From Melastoma dodecandrum (Eukaryota; Streptophyta; Magnoliopsida; Myrtales; Melastomataceae), in the NCBI GenBank assembly GCA_029817715.1, contig JARUPY010000079.1:1178001-1242000 (forward strand): a stretch of 64,000 bases of DNA, in the 5' to 3' direction. The notes under the pieces were generated by a model. It made no database searches and was not told the origin of the DNA. It saw only the letters and a list, made by a program, of their open reading frames with translations. The position numbers were made by a program, and so were the translations under genes. Of the stretch, positions 42,961 to 54,290 are shown one piece after another. The stretch's first letter is position 1. Each line of letters opens with the position of its first letter.

Positions 42961-42999
42961 CAATATGGTTGCGAAAGAGTTGGCACAATCAGCTTCTTA

Positions 43000-44230
43000 T
43001 CACAAGGCCACAAATTTTACATAAGATAAAGTTGCCGAAATTCTAGAGATAAGTTCACACTTGAATCGAGAGGAGGATATATTGGTTGTAGGCGTAATGG
43101 ATCAAGATAGAGATTGGAGGAAGCCTCGTGTAAACTTTTTGTCAGATCCCGGCCAAGAAGCCAAACAGCATATTAAGACTCGGGCGCTTTCTTATGTATT
43201 AATAGATGGAGTGTTCCATAGAAAAAACATTGATAGGGTATTACTATGATGCGTTGATATAACTGAGGCAACCCCAATAATGTTAGAAACTCATGAAGGG
43301 CTTTGTGGATCCCATCAATCCGGAGTAAAGATTTGTGGGGCTAGCCATCAATGATGAAGAACTGGACAAGCGACATGTGACATGTGCTCCAACCACAGAG
43401 CTTGTCCCAATCATCATACCATGGCCTTTCAAAACGTGGGCATTAGATATAATAGGAGAGATACATCATCATTCAAGTCGCGGAGATGCGGTCATCTAGT
43501 AGCTACTGATTACTTTACTAAATGGGTAGAGGCCAAGGTCTACAAGAAAGTGGACCATAAAGACATAATTCAGAATTCCTCAAAATATCGTTGTTGACAA
43601 TGAAACAACATTTTACAATGCTAAAATAAGGGATTTCGCAGAAGAATTTGGATTTGAGATTACTAATTCCACACCATATTACCCTCAAGCGAATGGGTAG
43701 GCTGAGGCTACTAAGAAGCTGAGAAAAAATAATATTTTAAAAATGATTAGTTCAAATCCACGAAAGTGGCATGAAATCTTAGGCGATACTCTATGGGCTC
43801 TATGAGTGACTAAGCGGGAAAGCAGTGGGGAATCCCCATTTGCATTGGTTTACGGTCATGATGCGGTATTGCCCATCGAGGTGCGATATAAACCACTTCG
43901 TGTTAGTTATCCTTGTTTTCAACATGAATCTATATATGTAGCATTAGAAGAGTAAGAACATAAAAGACTAGAAGGACCGGATAGAAGTACATAAGAAGAG
44001 GATAGTTCGACATTATAATAAGAGACTGGTAACATTTTCAAGTGTGTGATTTAGTATGGAAGATGGTGCTAACCTTAAAGTCAAAGGATCAAGTCTTAGG
44101 CAAATGGTCTCCGAATTGGGATGGACCATATCGTGTGGTTGAAACATATTCAGCGAACAATTATAGGTCAACCTTAGAAGGAGTCCATCAACAATTGAAA
44201 ATTAATGGTAAGTACTTAAAGCCTTATTAG
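43000..44230 (+). pseudogene. Gypsy integrase remnant
   Basis: Zinc-finger pieces at 43290-43400 (HEGLCGSHQ, CDMCSNH), the core start VATDYFTKWVEA at about 43500, YYPQANG-type block near 43675, and the C-terminal GKWSPNWDGPYRVVE at about 44100, ending with a stop at 44228-44230. Many breaks in between. Confidence 0.8.
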
Positions 44231-44400
44231 AGGACAACATGGGAGTCCCACGAGAAGACTTGTGAGGAATGGTTCCTGATCTTTTGGGAATAGGTTAACC
44301 AGCAATGAGTTTGATCATAAGTTAAAAGGAGATAAAGATAATTAAAAAGTCGCGACCGCCACAAAGGATCCGATAAGAAAAAGAGAAAATCAGTTTGTCT

Positions 44401-46589
44401 AAAGACCCACGTGGGGAGGCGGGCATCTAGAGATTGATTCAGCAGCATCAACAACGAGGACCGTCAGGATGTTTTTCCTATTCTGCTTCATGATCACCTC
44501 ATTCCATTGAAGGAACCAAGTCATCAAGTCTTTCCGGACTTGCTTGGAGGGATCATGAATAGCCCGCTCAGCTAACAAATTATTAATATTGGCGACTCGT
44601 TGCTCAAGCCCTTTCTCCAGACTAACAAGCTGGGAGATACGAACCTTGATATCTGAAAGCTGAGTTGACAGGTTAGCTTGTTGCCTACGAAGGAGTTGAT
44701 CATCAACTACTGCTTCGGGTTGAGACTTCTTGGTCTCATGAATCTTGATCTCTGCATTAGTGAGAATTTTAAGGTCCGCAAGATAGGTAGACAAATCAGT
44801 TCAGAACTCCTCTTTAAAGCTCAAGCAGGCAGCGAATAATTTGTTTGTCCCTTTGAGAGACTCCTCAATAGCCAAAACACAAGATTGTAAAGTCTTGAAT
44901 TCTTCTTCAGAGCATGTGTCTTTGCGAAGGAGATTAATGACTTGACTAATAGATCCCCCGAGTTGCTCAATCTCATTAAGTTGAGGGACAACTCCTTCTC
45001 TTACTTCAGATGTACCCTCCCCTCTGGTTCTGATGAGCTCCTCAGTGGTTGGAGGAACATGGGGAAAGTTAGCTGGATTCCGAGTTTGTTCGGTCTCGTG
45101 GGTCAGAGAACTACCATCCTTCGCTCAAAGAGCCTCTTTCTCAGCAGCTCTAATGATCTCTACGAGTACAAAATATTATGTTGGGAGAGTGGGGTGTGGA
45201 GAAGTTCCCTCATTTATGTCCTTAGGAGGATCAAGCTGCAGCAAGTAGTGAGAAACATGTAAAGAAAGTAAAATAATTCGACAAGTGAGTACCTTAGTCA
45301 CTCTAAGGTCAGGCACAGTAATGGGGGCCAGAATGATTTTAGACTCAACAGGTATACCAAGGAGATTTGGTCCCTAAAGTGTGACAATTAGCTAATGGTA
45401 GTTGGTTATAACACAAGTTTAAATTAAGAAAATACTTACTTCATCCATTTCAAAATTTGGTAAGGGATCCTCGGGCTCATCAGTTGGAAATTTAGAGGGA
45501 TAGTTGTTGAAGTCTTGTATTTCACCTCCCTGGAAATTTAGAGCGATACTTACTTCATCCATTTCTAAGTCTTGTATTTCACCTCCCTGGATTCAAGAAT
45601 AATTGGAAATAAGTTCTGGGGTGGAATAGTTGTTAAAGTCAAGACATCTGAGGTTTGAAAACTGTTGCCCCTAGGGTCTTCCTTATGGATGAGCCTGTGT
45701 TGTTTACCGAAAGCAACTGACAGAGGCTATGCGTCTTCAGTGTCAAAATTTTCTTCCTCCAAGGTTGGAGGAGTTCTCTTCTTCGAGATCCTCTTCTTAA
45801 CGATTTTGGGTTTGTTCTCGATCTTAACCCGCTTGCCTTTAGAAGGCTTCGCTATCCCTGGTCCTTGCCAATGAGAGCGAGTCAGGCAAACAGGAGGATG
45901 AGGATTACGTTCAATAGAAGAAGCTTCTGAGTTGACCTCAATGCCTAAAAATGATATCACAGTTAATGGAGATGAGTTGAAAATTATGTGAAAAGAGTAT
46001 AAGCGATGACCTACTTGTGGGTTTACGTCCAGTCATCAACATCATCTCCAATGAAAAATGAAGGTCTGGTTCCGAGAAATTATCAAGAAAGAGCATACGT
46101 GAACGGGGTTCATGATACACGATGGCCCACTGAATAGAAAATAACTTTGTGGCATGAATTGGGGTGGTTTCCGGGGGAAATTCTATGCGGCACAAGGTAG
46201 ACCTTTCTGAGACAAAAATCAAAGACGTTTCTGCTTATCCTTGAATGGAGAGGGTTGTTGAGAGTCTGCATAAGGGACAGATAAACTTTGGGTAAAACCA
46301 AGCTGTCTCGCACAAAGTTGAGGATTGTAGACTTCATAGAAGAAGCCACTATGATGAGCGCCTATGAGAAACATCCCAATTTGGATCTGGGACCAGCTTC
46401 TGTCTACATGCCAAAATAGGATGGCCGGAAGCGAAAGAAACCCAATTGCGATGATCTTCTCTGCCAGGATTAGCTATATGACGCATGTGGTCTGTCACTG
46501 AAGCACTCAACCACTCGTCCTCCGACCGGCAGCATGCGTGTAGGATGTGAGAACCATAGCAGGTCAACTTTGGTGGCCCCCGAAGGCAT
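44401..46589 (-). pseudogene. Antisense gene behind Tat-like pol
   Basis: On - a frame starts MPSGATKVDLLWFSH at 46589 and can be followed with stops to 44401. The N-terminal third (46110-46567) contains Trp/His/Arg-rich blocks; a basic nuclear-type stretch (KPSKGKRVKIENK) lies near 45835; the last part (44399-44794) is a clear heptad-pattern coiled coil. Large Tat-lineage elements are known to carry an antisense gene between integrase and the 3' LTR, often mobile-domain-like. The position here fits that. Function is unknown. Confidence 0.55.
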
Positions 46590-46929
46590 CTTCCTTTTGA
46601 TCCCTAATCTTTGATTCATCATCATTATTATTTGGAAAAATATATATAAAAAGGTTGCGATGTTAAACTTTGAAAATTGATTGGCATGATTCCACTTGTC
46701 AAACTTTGAAAGTTGAGATGCTCGTATCTTCTATGTTACTAGAATATACCACTTGTAAAACAAGGAAAAGGATATAATTTTATTATATGTTTATGTTCAA
46801 AAGTATTCTTAACATATTGATGATGAACGTATATTACGGGTTAATATTATCATACACAAAAACTGCAATCGTTACTTAGTATGCCTAACACAGACGCGGG
46901 CATCATCGTAATGAATCACATAAGTAACG
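46590..46929. other. AT-rich non-coding stretch
   Basis: No gene or recognised repeat; probably the remaining 3' part of the gypsy element before the inverted host segment. Confidence 0.4.
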
Positions 46930-46935
46930 GACTTT

Positions 46936-47770
46936 GTTCACGTTAACCGGGAAAAAAAAAAAGAAAAACTGGACAGAATGTCCGGTAGACAAGTGTTTTT
47001 AGGCCACTACAAAACTTTTACATGGGATCCGGGGATATCTACCATAAAAGGTGTCCTCAAGTACCACAAAATGCGAGACCTGAGACTTTGTTTCATTGTT
47101 CATCGTAGTACTAAGGCCTTTGGGCTATCCAAAGCACGCCCTAGACTCACACGGCTTGTCGGCTGTGGCCCCTCACTCTCACAGATGACCCGACTTTTGT
47201 TTGAGTCATTGTTGTTGTCATCATGGCCAACTTTGGTCTTTTTTTTTTATATCAGCGAGGTTCGTGACGGACTTACTTTTTGTGAGCCCTCTTACGAGGC
47301 TCTGAGGTTATTTGACAAGCCCGCGAGCCTCAGGCACGACCCCACTACATCCCCTCTGGGATCGACTTGAAGCCTGCTCCCCGTTGGTCCAATTTCAGTT
47401 GAGGCCCAAAAACCCAGCAGATGGGTTGCTCTTGGGCTTTATTAGCCGTCACCCAAGAAACCAACCGTAAATCCAAGTGGAGTGTGCGTGGTGGGGTTCG
47501 AACTAGAAATCATGACAAGGTTTCCCAACTTTGGTCTTTGTTGGCAAGTCTCCCAGCTTAACAAAATTTGAGTTAAAAAATTTTGAGTTTCGCCCTAAAC
47601 AAGAATCCAATGAGTAAATTGCGACCATCAATTACAAAATCCCAATAATAAAAATAATGAGGTATTATTCAATTTTTTTTTTTTTGCAATACATCGATAG
47701 AGTTTAAGATTTACATTTTCGATGCCATGATCGACGTCTTGAACAGAGTTTGTGTATTTACTACACCAAA
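46936..47770 (-). repeat. R1 repeat copy 7, inverted, holding a SINE
   Basis: Reverse complement of 27240-27770: CGTTAACCGGGAAAAA at left, then GAGACTTTGTTTCATTG, CCAAAGCACGCCCT, GGCCCCTCACTCTC and CCAACTTTGG. The SINE at 47242-47524 splits it; TTTTGAGTTTCGCCCTAAAC continues after it. Confidence 0.85.
47242..47524 (-). mobile_element. tRNA-derived SINE, 5' shortened
   Basis: 283 bp flanked by the 15-bp target duplication CCAACTTTGGTCTTT (47227-47241 and 47525-47539). Read on - it carries a pol III B box (AGTTCGAACCCC) about 20 bp from its start and ends in an A-tract. The A box is missing here but present in the related fragment at 27055. Such elements move by LINE machinery. Confidence 0.85.
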
Positions 47771-47884
47771 ACAGGAAAATATTATATAATTTTATTGAAT
47801 ACTATATTTTTGTTTTAAATTTGGATTGGGACAAATGAGGAAGAGACGGAAGCGGCTATTGTTTACCCAAGGGCGATGCCATGG

Positions 47885-49060
47885 CCTGCACTAAATTCTG
47901 ACAATTTTTAATAATATAGTACTAAATAGTACCACTCATTGGTAAAATGATCTGAAAATCTTATAACGGGCCAGTGGGCTTAGTAAAAGCTTAGTATAAA
48001 TGTATGGACTTTTACTTAATTATATTAATGGACAGGTAAAATGTATAAAAGTATGTTTACTAATTTACTAAATAGCGTTATTTACTAAATTTAACTTGTA
48101 AAGTCTTTGTACATTTTACAAAGCACTTTACGGGAATTTAAATTTTTTATTAATTCGTTAATAAATTACTAAACGTAATGTGATTTAGTAAAAGCCCACT
48201 AGGCTTTGTCACTTGTACAAACAGTAATGAGCTTCATAACTAACAAATTACTAATAGGTTTAGTACTATTTTACTAACTTTTAGTGAATCGTTAGTAAAT
48301 TACTAAATAGTAACATGGTCTAGTAACAGGCACATGAGCTTAGTAAATTGTCTCACTCATGAACAGTAATGGTTTTATATATTTTACTAAGCACATTTCG
48401 AGAAGTATAATACTATTTTACTAAATTTTTAGTAAATAGTTAGTAAATTACTAAAAAATAACGTGGTTTAGGAAAAGGGCCATGAGCTTAGTAAATTGTC
48501 TCATGAACAGTGACGTGCTTTGTACATTTTACTAAGCACATTTCGAGAAGTTTAGTAACATTTACTAAGTTTTTAGTAAATCGTTAGTAAATTACTAAAT
48601 TGTAACGTGGCTTAGTAAAAGGCGCATGGACTTAGTAAATTGTCTCATGAATGAATATTGTCTCATGAATGAATAGTAATGAGCTTTGTACATTTTACTA
48701 AGGACATTCCGAGGAACTTATTAAAGTAAATTTTTAGTAATCCGTTAGCAAATTACTAAACATTAACGTGACTTAGTAAATGCTCACGGGATTAGTAAAT
48801 TGTCTCATGCATGAACATTAATGAACTTTATACAGTTTACTAAGCACTTTACGAGAAGTTTAGTAAAAATTTAATGAATTTTATAGTAATTCGTTAGTAA
48901 ATTACTAAGCAGTGATGTAACTTAGTAAAAGCTCTACATTGGTATTATGCTTTTACTAAGCCGAATGACTGGTTACCAAACATTTCGAAGCCATTTACTA
49001 AAAAATAACACTGTTTAGTACTATATTATTAAAAAGGGCAAATGTTTTATTACTGGCCAC
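47885..49060. repeat. Inverted copy of the TTTACTAAG tandem array
   Basis: Same motif set as 26330-27180 in reverse; the landmark ACTAAGCACA or a variant recurs near 48386, 48531, 48697 and 48839 (spacing 142-166 bp). Longer than the copy upstream of the intact gene. Confidence 0.85.
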
Positions 49061-49344
49061 GGAATTGCCCGTACGATGGACGATAGTCGCTTTTTGAAGA
49101 GACTCGAATTCTAATTTTAATTTTCATTTTACGGTGACACGATCTAAAACAAAATCATAAAAAATCAATTAAGAAATTCCAAAATTGGTTGAGTAAATGA
49201 TCGATAGAGTTAATGACTTTCTAAATACTTTTCTATTATTTCATTTCTTCCACGATTTTGCATTAATCACCGAGTTTCTATGATGTTTGACCTTAAAAAC
49301 GTTGACCTAGTTTTTAACCTTGTGACAAAAGAATTATTGAACAA

Positions 49345-49582
49345 GAGGCTCAATGAAAGGGCATTTCCTTGACAATATTAGTGGTTTTCTCATTGCTTCA
49401 ATCGCCTCCGTCTGCTTTCTAATGGCTGGCGAGCGGTTTGAACACCGACTTCTTATACATCATTTGCAACGGTAAAAAATTTCCTTACGATTGATTATTC
49501 GCGTCGGAAACGGAGCAAGTCGAAAATATTTGGCATGAACAACAGTTAAGATGTAGTCGCCAATAACGAAAAACAGATGGAT
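49345..49582 (+). pseudogene. Ginkbilobin-2-like gene fragment
   Basis: Upstream sequence (49090-49370) is the reverse of the intact gene's promoter. The signal-peptide part is readable in one frame (SVCFLMA near 49411), and ASGLNTDFLY followed by CNGKKFP in another frame from about 49428, so a small indel separates them. A TGA follows at about 49490. Similarity fades at CAGATGG (49574-49580), where a gypsy LTR begins; the cysteine signature half is lost. Confidence 0.75.
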
Positions 49583-50216
49583 TGTATTAACAAATGATAA
49601 CAAAAATTGTCTTACAACAAAATATAAAAGCTTACAACCATGAAAATACAAATGAATTGAAAATCCAGAAAGTTGAGGACGCAGTAGACTTCCTGCTGAC
49701 GCTATGACCTTCGAACGGGCGCGTTAGAATCTGATCTCCGGCGGTGTGATGTGGATGTAGATGAAGGTTTGATGAAAGATGTCTGGGCACAGGTCTGGGA
49801 ACAAGGAGCTGGAAAGCGGAGTGCTGGAGGACTAATACGTGAGAGATGTTAGACAAACAATGCACTTTTTGCCTTAAATGAATGTCTATGTCGTTTAAAG
49901 AAGCTCGTCCTTCTTTTATACTGAACCTGATATGCTAAGATACGAGCCACATTTCCGAGATTTTTCTACACCAGAATACTGTCTCGAGTCGTGGGGATGT
50001 GGTCTCCTTAACTGATCTTGTGAAATCTCGGAGTCAAGATCTTCTTTAGTTTAGGTAGACTTTGGAACCGACAACGTGGACTTAGTCAGCTTTACTTCTC
50101 GTAGACTTAGTACGGGTTCACATCCTTTCACCTCTTATTTCTCTGATGGGCTAACCCAATAGTTTTTTATACGGGCTTCTATTAATTTAGGCCCAAGATT
50201 TTCTATCATGTCAACA
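49583..50216 (-). repeat. Gypsy LTR, minus orientation
   Basis: Left edge TGTATTAACA, right edge CATGTCAACA on +; read on - it starts TGTTGACATG. Next to the right edge is the polypurine tract (on - AAAAATGGGGGG at about 50221-50232). It inserted into the Gnk2 fragment. Its partner LTR is not in place. Confidence 0.65.
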
Positions 50217-50340
50217 TAAACCCCCCATTTTTGCTAAGGTGACATATGCCACCGAAGCACCTGTTCTGTTGTTAGGGTTTAAAATTTAAAACAAAGGCCA
50301 GAGACTCTCTTCATCCCTCCTTGCAATCGAAAAAACTCTC

Positions 50341-51325
50341 TGTTCTTTTCTCCTTGCACTTGAGAAACCCTTGCCTCATCATGTCGGACTACGCTGCTTT
50401 CCAGTGGCATCGCCATCGTGCTGGTCCCTCAGGTGTAATCAAGATCAGCGATTCTCGCGGTGAAGGTTTGACCCTTGGGCCAGTTCTTTCTCTAGAGCTC
50501 TTCCCAAAACCCGTGCCGCACAACTATCTCTAGACAACGAACCACATCTTTCTCTGGCAAGATAGCTTTACCAAACCACTTAACTGGAAGGCTGAACATG
50601 TGTCTTATGTTTTCCTTCATTTGAGAAGCCTGTCATAGCTAAGTGGTTCGCTTCTTGGATCGAAAAGCTCGAAAACAAGTTAGAGATCTTGCTATCCGTA
50701 ACTTGCTGAACTTGTCTATCTCTATCAAGAAATGCGAAACCCGGATATGTGCAAGCCTTCTGCGCTTTCGGAATGATTCTTTGAACTGCTTCTTCTTCCC
50801 AGAAGGCCCCATGACCATTACCCTAGAAGATATAGTTTTCTTGGCTAATTGTTCTTTGGTTGGCACCCCGATTCGCCTTTACTCGTCCAAGGATGACCCC
50901 CATAATCCCAGTGACATAGTTCATATTTTGAGCACTGCAGAAACTCACCTGAAACTTGTTAAGGGATCTAGCAACCAAGATGCTTGGGGAACCTAGTAGG
51001 AAGTGGAGTTCTTCTTAGTCTAGCTTAGCAAGTACATTTTTTGTTTTACAGGGAAGAGAGTATCAAAATTTATCTATGACATTGCTAACTTCCTCAGCAC
51101 GGCCAACACCAAACTTGCTTTCCTCATTTCCTACTCAGTTTGGTGTATGAGAGTCTACGAGAAAACAGTTTGTCCAATGAGCCTATTCCTAGATTTCCAG
51201 CTGGTGGCCCATATAGCTTGTCCATCTATGGCCTTGTGTATGGATGCCAGGGCTCACCGGTTTTTCTAAAACTTCATCGATTATCAGCTCATCAAAATAT
51301 TAAATAAAAGATTTCCTGTTATACT
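50341..51325 (+). pseudogene. Plant-mobile-domain-like antisense frame of a gypsy element
   Basis: Starts near 50380 (MSDYAAFQW) and has several stops and shifts. The open part 50643-50996 includes FFPEGPMTITLEDIVFLANCSL at about 50805-50870, the core signature of the plant mobile domain (PF10536). Because the gypsy LTR beside it points to -, this + frame is antisense to its element, the same arrangement as 44401-46589. It is interrupted by the small copia at 51326 and continues at 55901. Confidence 0.65.
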
Positions 51326-51687
51326 TATTGGGTTGTTTGGAAAGCGGTGTTTTGTTGTATGAGGAAGGGGTTTGCGGAATTATTGCTACACAGCGAAGTG
51401 TTTCTGGAAATAAGGAACAAGGAAATTTGGCGAGAAATCTTTGGCTAACTGCAAAGCCTTTCACCTTTCTTACGACCAGAGTGTTTCTCTTACCCACTTT
51501 TTTCTCTCTTACAACATTTGGAGATTGCTTCTCCTTTTATAGTGTCCTAGGATAGTTCTAGAGAAAGTATTTACTCTATCCTAGTTATTAGGTCATTAAC
51601 TTCACCCCACTACCAAGCCATTAACACCATCCCACTAATACACTTAATGACACTAAACGAGATTACAAATTAATGTGACATTTAACA
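51326..51687 (-). repeat. 3' LTR of the small copia
   Basis: On + TATTGGGTTG...ATTTAACA; the terminal TG is changed to TA at the left edge. Matches 55525-55900. Confidence 0.9.
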
Positions 51688-51689
51688 TG

Positions 51690-52335
51690 AGTATGAATAA
51701 ACTCCATAACTATCTCCTTCTTCATGAGTATGAATAACACAGCCTTTGTTAGAACATCAACAGGCTGGTCCTGAGTATGAATAAACTCCATAACTATCTC
51801 CTTCTTCGTCACCATTTCTCTGATAAAGTGGAGACGTAATTCAATGTGCTTTGACCTTGCATGAAACACAGAGTTCTTCATCATAATAATGGCTGACTGA
51901 TTATCACATAATACTATTGTTGGATGAGCAACCTTCTGCTGTAACTCGAGCAATAACCTTCTTAATCATACTGCTTCACGAATTGATTCATTTGCTGTAA
52001 TGTATTCTACTTCAGCTGATGATAACGCTACAGTAGCTTGCTTCTTCGAACTCCAGGAGATGGGTTTTGTTCCAAGACAGAAAAATATCATGATGTACTT
52101 CTTCGATCATCAACACTTCCTGCCCAATCACTATCAACATATCCCACAGGGTTGTTGTCATCTTCTTTTATGTACTTCAAACCAGCATTCTTTGTTCCTT
52201 GAAGATAACGTAAGACACGCTTCGCTGCTGCAAAATGAGTCTTGGTGGGGTTGTTCATGAATCTTGACAGCATACTTACACTTTGAACAATATCTACCCT
52301 TGTGTGGGTGAGGTAGATCAATGAACCAACCAAGC
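51690..52335 (-). pseudogene. RNase H of the small copia
   Basis: VGSLIYLTHTRVDIVQSVSM near 52330, GYVDSDWAGSVDDRRSTS near 52140, and after a shift SKHIELRLHFIREMV with the ending DVLTKA near 51735. The terminal 36 bp, KKEIVMEFIHT, is duplicated (51690-51725 and 51773-51808) right at the LTR. Confidence 0.85.
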
Positions 52336-53240
52336 TTCTATAAGTCTTCGAGTCAAACTTTCAGCACCATCATCCTGTTGCAGCTTCTCATTAAGGGCCA
52401 TTGGCATTGCTACAACTTTGGCGTTCTTCATGCGAAATTTCTTCAACATGTCAGCAACGTACTTCTCTTGAGAAATAATGATCTCTCATTTACTCTGCTT
52501 CACCTGCAAACCTAGAAAATATTTCATAAATCCAAGATCCGTCATCTCAAATTCATCCATCATTGCCTTTTTGAACTTATCTAGTAACGCATTGTTGGTG
52601 CTGGTGTAGATGAGATCATCCACATAGAGATAGGCTCCTAGAAAATCAGCATCGCGCTTCTGTACATAGAGAGACGGCTCTATCAAGCTTCTTTCAAATC
52701 CATTCTTCTGCAAGTAGGAATTTATCCTAAAATTCCATGCCCTCGGTGCTTGTTTCAGTCCATAGAAAGCTTTGTGAAGTCGATACACTTTGTCTTCTTG
52801 TCCTTTAACAGCGAACCCTTGCAGTTGTTGAGCATACACTTCCTCTTCTAGTACTCCATTGAGAAAGACTGACTTCACATCAAGTTGGTATACTTCAAGC
52901 TCCATTTGTGCGGCAAGTGCTAACACATTTCGAATAGTCTCTATTCTGGCTATAGGGGCGAACGTCTCAGTGAAATCAACTCCAGGCTGTTGTGAATACT
53001 TTGCTACGAGACGAGCTTTGTGCATCTGCACACTTCCATCCTCATTGAACTTTGTTTTTAACGCCCATTTTAAGCCAATTTGCTTTTTTTCCTTTGGGAG
53101 CGTCTACCAGGGACCAAGTATCATTCTTCTCAATACTAAACATTTCTTCTTTCATTGCATTTCTCTATTTTTATTCTTTTGCAGCCTCTTCGAAATTTTG
53201 CGGCTCAAACGTAGAAGTGCAAAGTTAGCTTGCTCATAAA
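52336..53240 (-). pseudogene. RT of the small copia
   Basis: The open frame 52486-53031 runs from KARLVAKYSQQPGVDF through FAPIARIETIR, YGLKQAPRAWN and an intact Y-V-D-D at 52615-52626 (reverse) to KYFLGLQV. Upstream, the WxLVDxPK-type block near 53110 is in another frame. Confidence 0.9.
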
Positions 53241-54290
53241 CTTCAGTCAATGAGCGATACTCCTTGGTTGCAGATCATCAGCATAATCTTCATTCTCTGA
53301 ATTTACTCTTGAGGAACTAGTTGTTGCTCTATTAGTGAGATTTGAGGAAGGCACTACTGCTGGTGCCTCTGGATAAGAAAACATTGGCTGAGTCTGAGAA
53401 GTCAACACTTCCACGTTACATTCTAATCGATAATAACATCTCTTGAAATTACAAGATTGTTAGTCTTTAGGTCAACAAATGATAACCTTTAGATTCTTCA
53501 CTATAACCAATAAAGACTAGCTTCTCACTCTTCTCATCAAACTTCTCATTCTTCTTCGTCAAAAGAGCATATGCGACACATCCAAGTACCTTCAAGTGAT
53601 CAACCACAGGTTTCCTCTTATGTCATGTTTCATAAGGCGTCTTGTTTTGTACGGCTTTCGTCGGTGATCGGTTGAGGATGTAAGCTGTTGTATTCACAGC
53701 TTCGGCCCATAATGAATTCGGAAGACTCTTGCCTTTAAGCATACTTCGAGCCATCTCAACAATAGTCATGTTCTTCCTCTCAGCAATGCCATTCTGCTGA
53801 GGTGAGTACTTCACAGTAAGCTGTCGCTGTATGCCTTGCTGCTTGCGATAATCTAAAAAAGACCTGTAAATGAACTCTCCTCCACGATATGTCCTCAAAG
53901 TTTTTATTTGATATCCACTTTGCTTCTCTGCATTGGCTTTGAAACTCAAAAAGTAGTGAAAGCGTCTGATTTCTTTTCAAGAAAGTATACCCATATCATA
54001 CGAGTGTAATCATCGACAAATAAGAGAAAGTATCTCCCTTTACCGGTCGTTGGAGTTTGGGTTGGACCACAAATGTCAGCATGTACGAATTCAAGAGGGG
54101 CTTTAGCTCTCCAAGAGGTATTGAGAAAAGGAAGACGATGTTGCTTCCCATACACACATCCTTCACAGACGCATGTTGCCGTTAGCTGGATTTTTGGAAG
54201 ACCTATGACTATATTCCTCTCCTTAACAACGTTAAGCCCTTGTGATTCAAATGTCCATATCTCAGATGCCATAACTTAGCTTCATCAACA
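53241..54290 (-). pseudogene. Integrase of the small copia
   Basis: Zinc-finger end CEGCVYGKQHRLPF near 54165, the core with EFVHADICGPTQT near 54085 and the next catalytic block LRTYRGGEF near 53885 (the usual R-T-D-x-G-G-E-F is R-T-Y-R-G-G-E-F, a lost catalytic Asp), then YSPQQNGIAERKN near 53795 and LWAEAVNTTAYILNR near 53700. A shift near 53945 splits the core. Confidence 0.85.

Larger units (their letters stand above)
40468..44230 (+). mobile_element. Ty3/gypsy Tat-like pol, 5' truncated
   Basis: No 5' LTR, primer site or gag; starts at the junction with the copia LTR stub. Contains RT, RNase H, a second (archaeal-type) RNase H and integrase, in the order typical of the Tat lineage. Related to the element at 56557. 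Full of stops and shifts. Confidence 0.85.

Noticed and set aside
46978..47370. 130-codon frame on +
   Set aside because: Spans an inverted R1 copy and the inserted SINE, so it crosses a transposon junction and cannot be an old gene.
50639..50866. 75-codon frame on -
   Set aside because: Antisense of the mobile-domain-like frame on +, which carries the recognisable motif.
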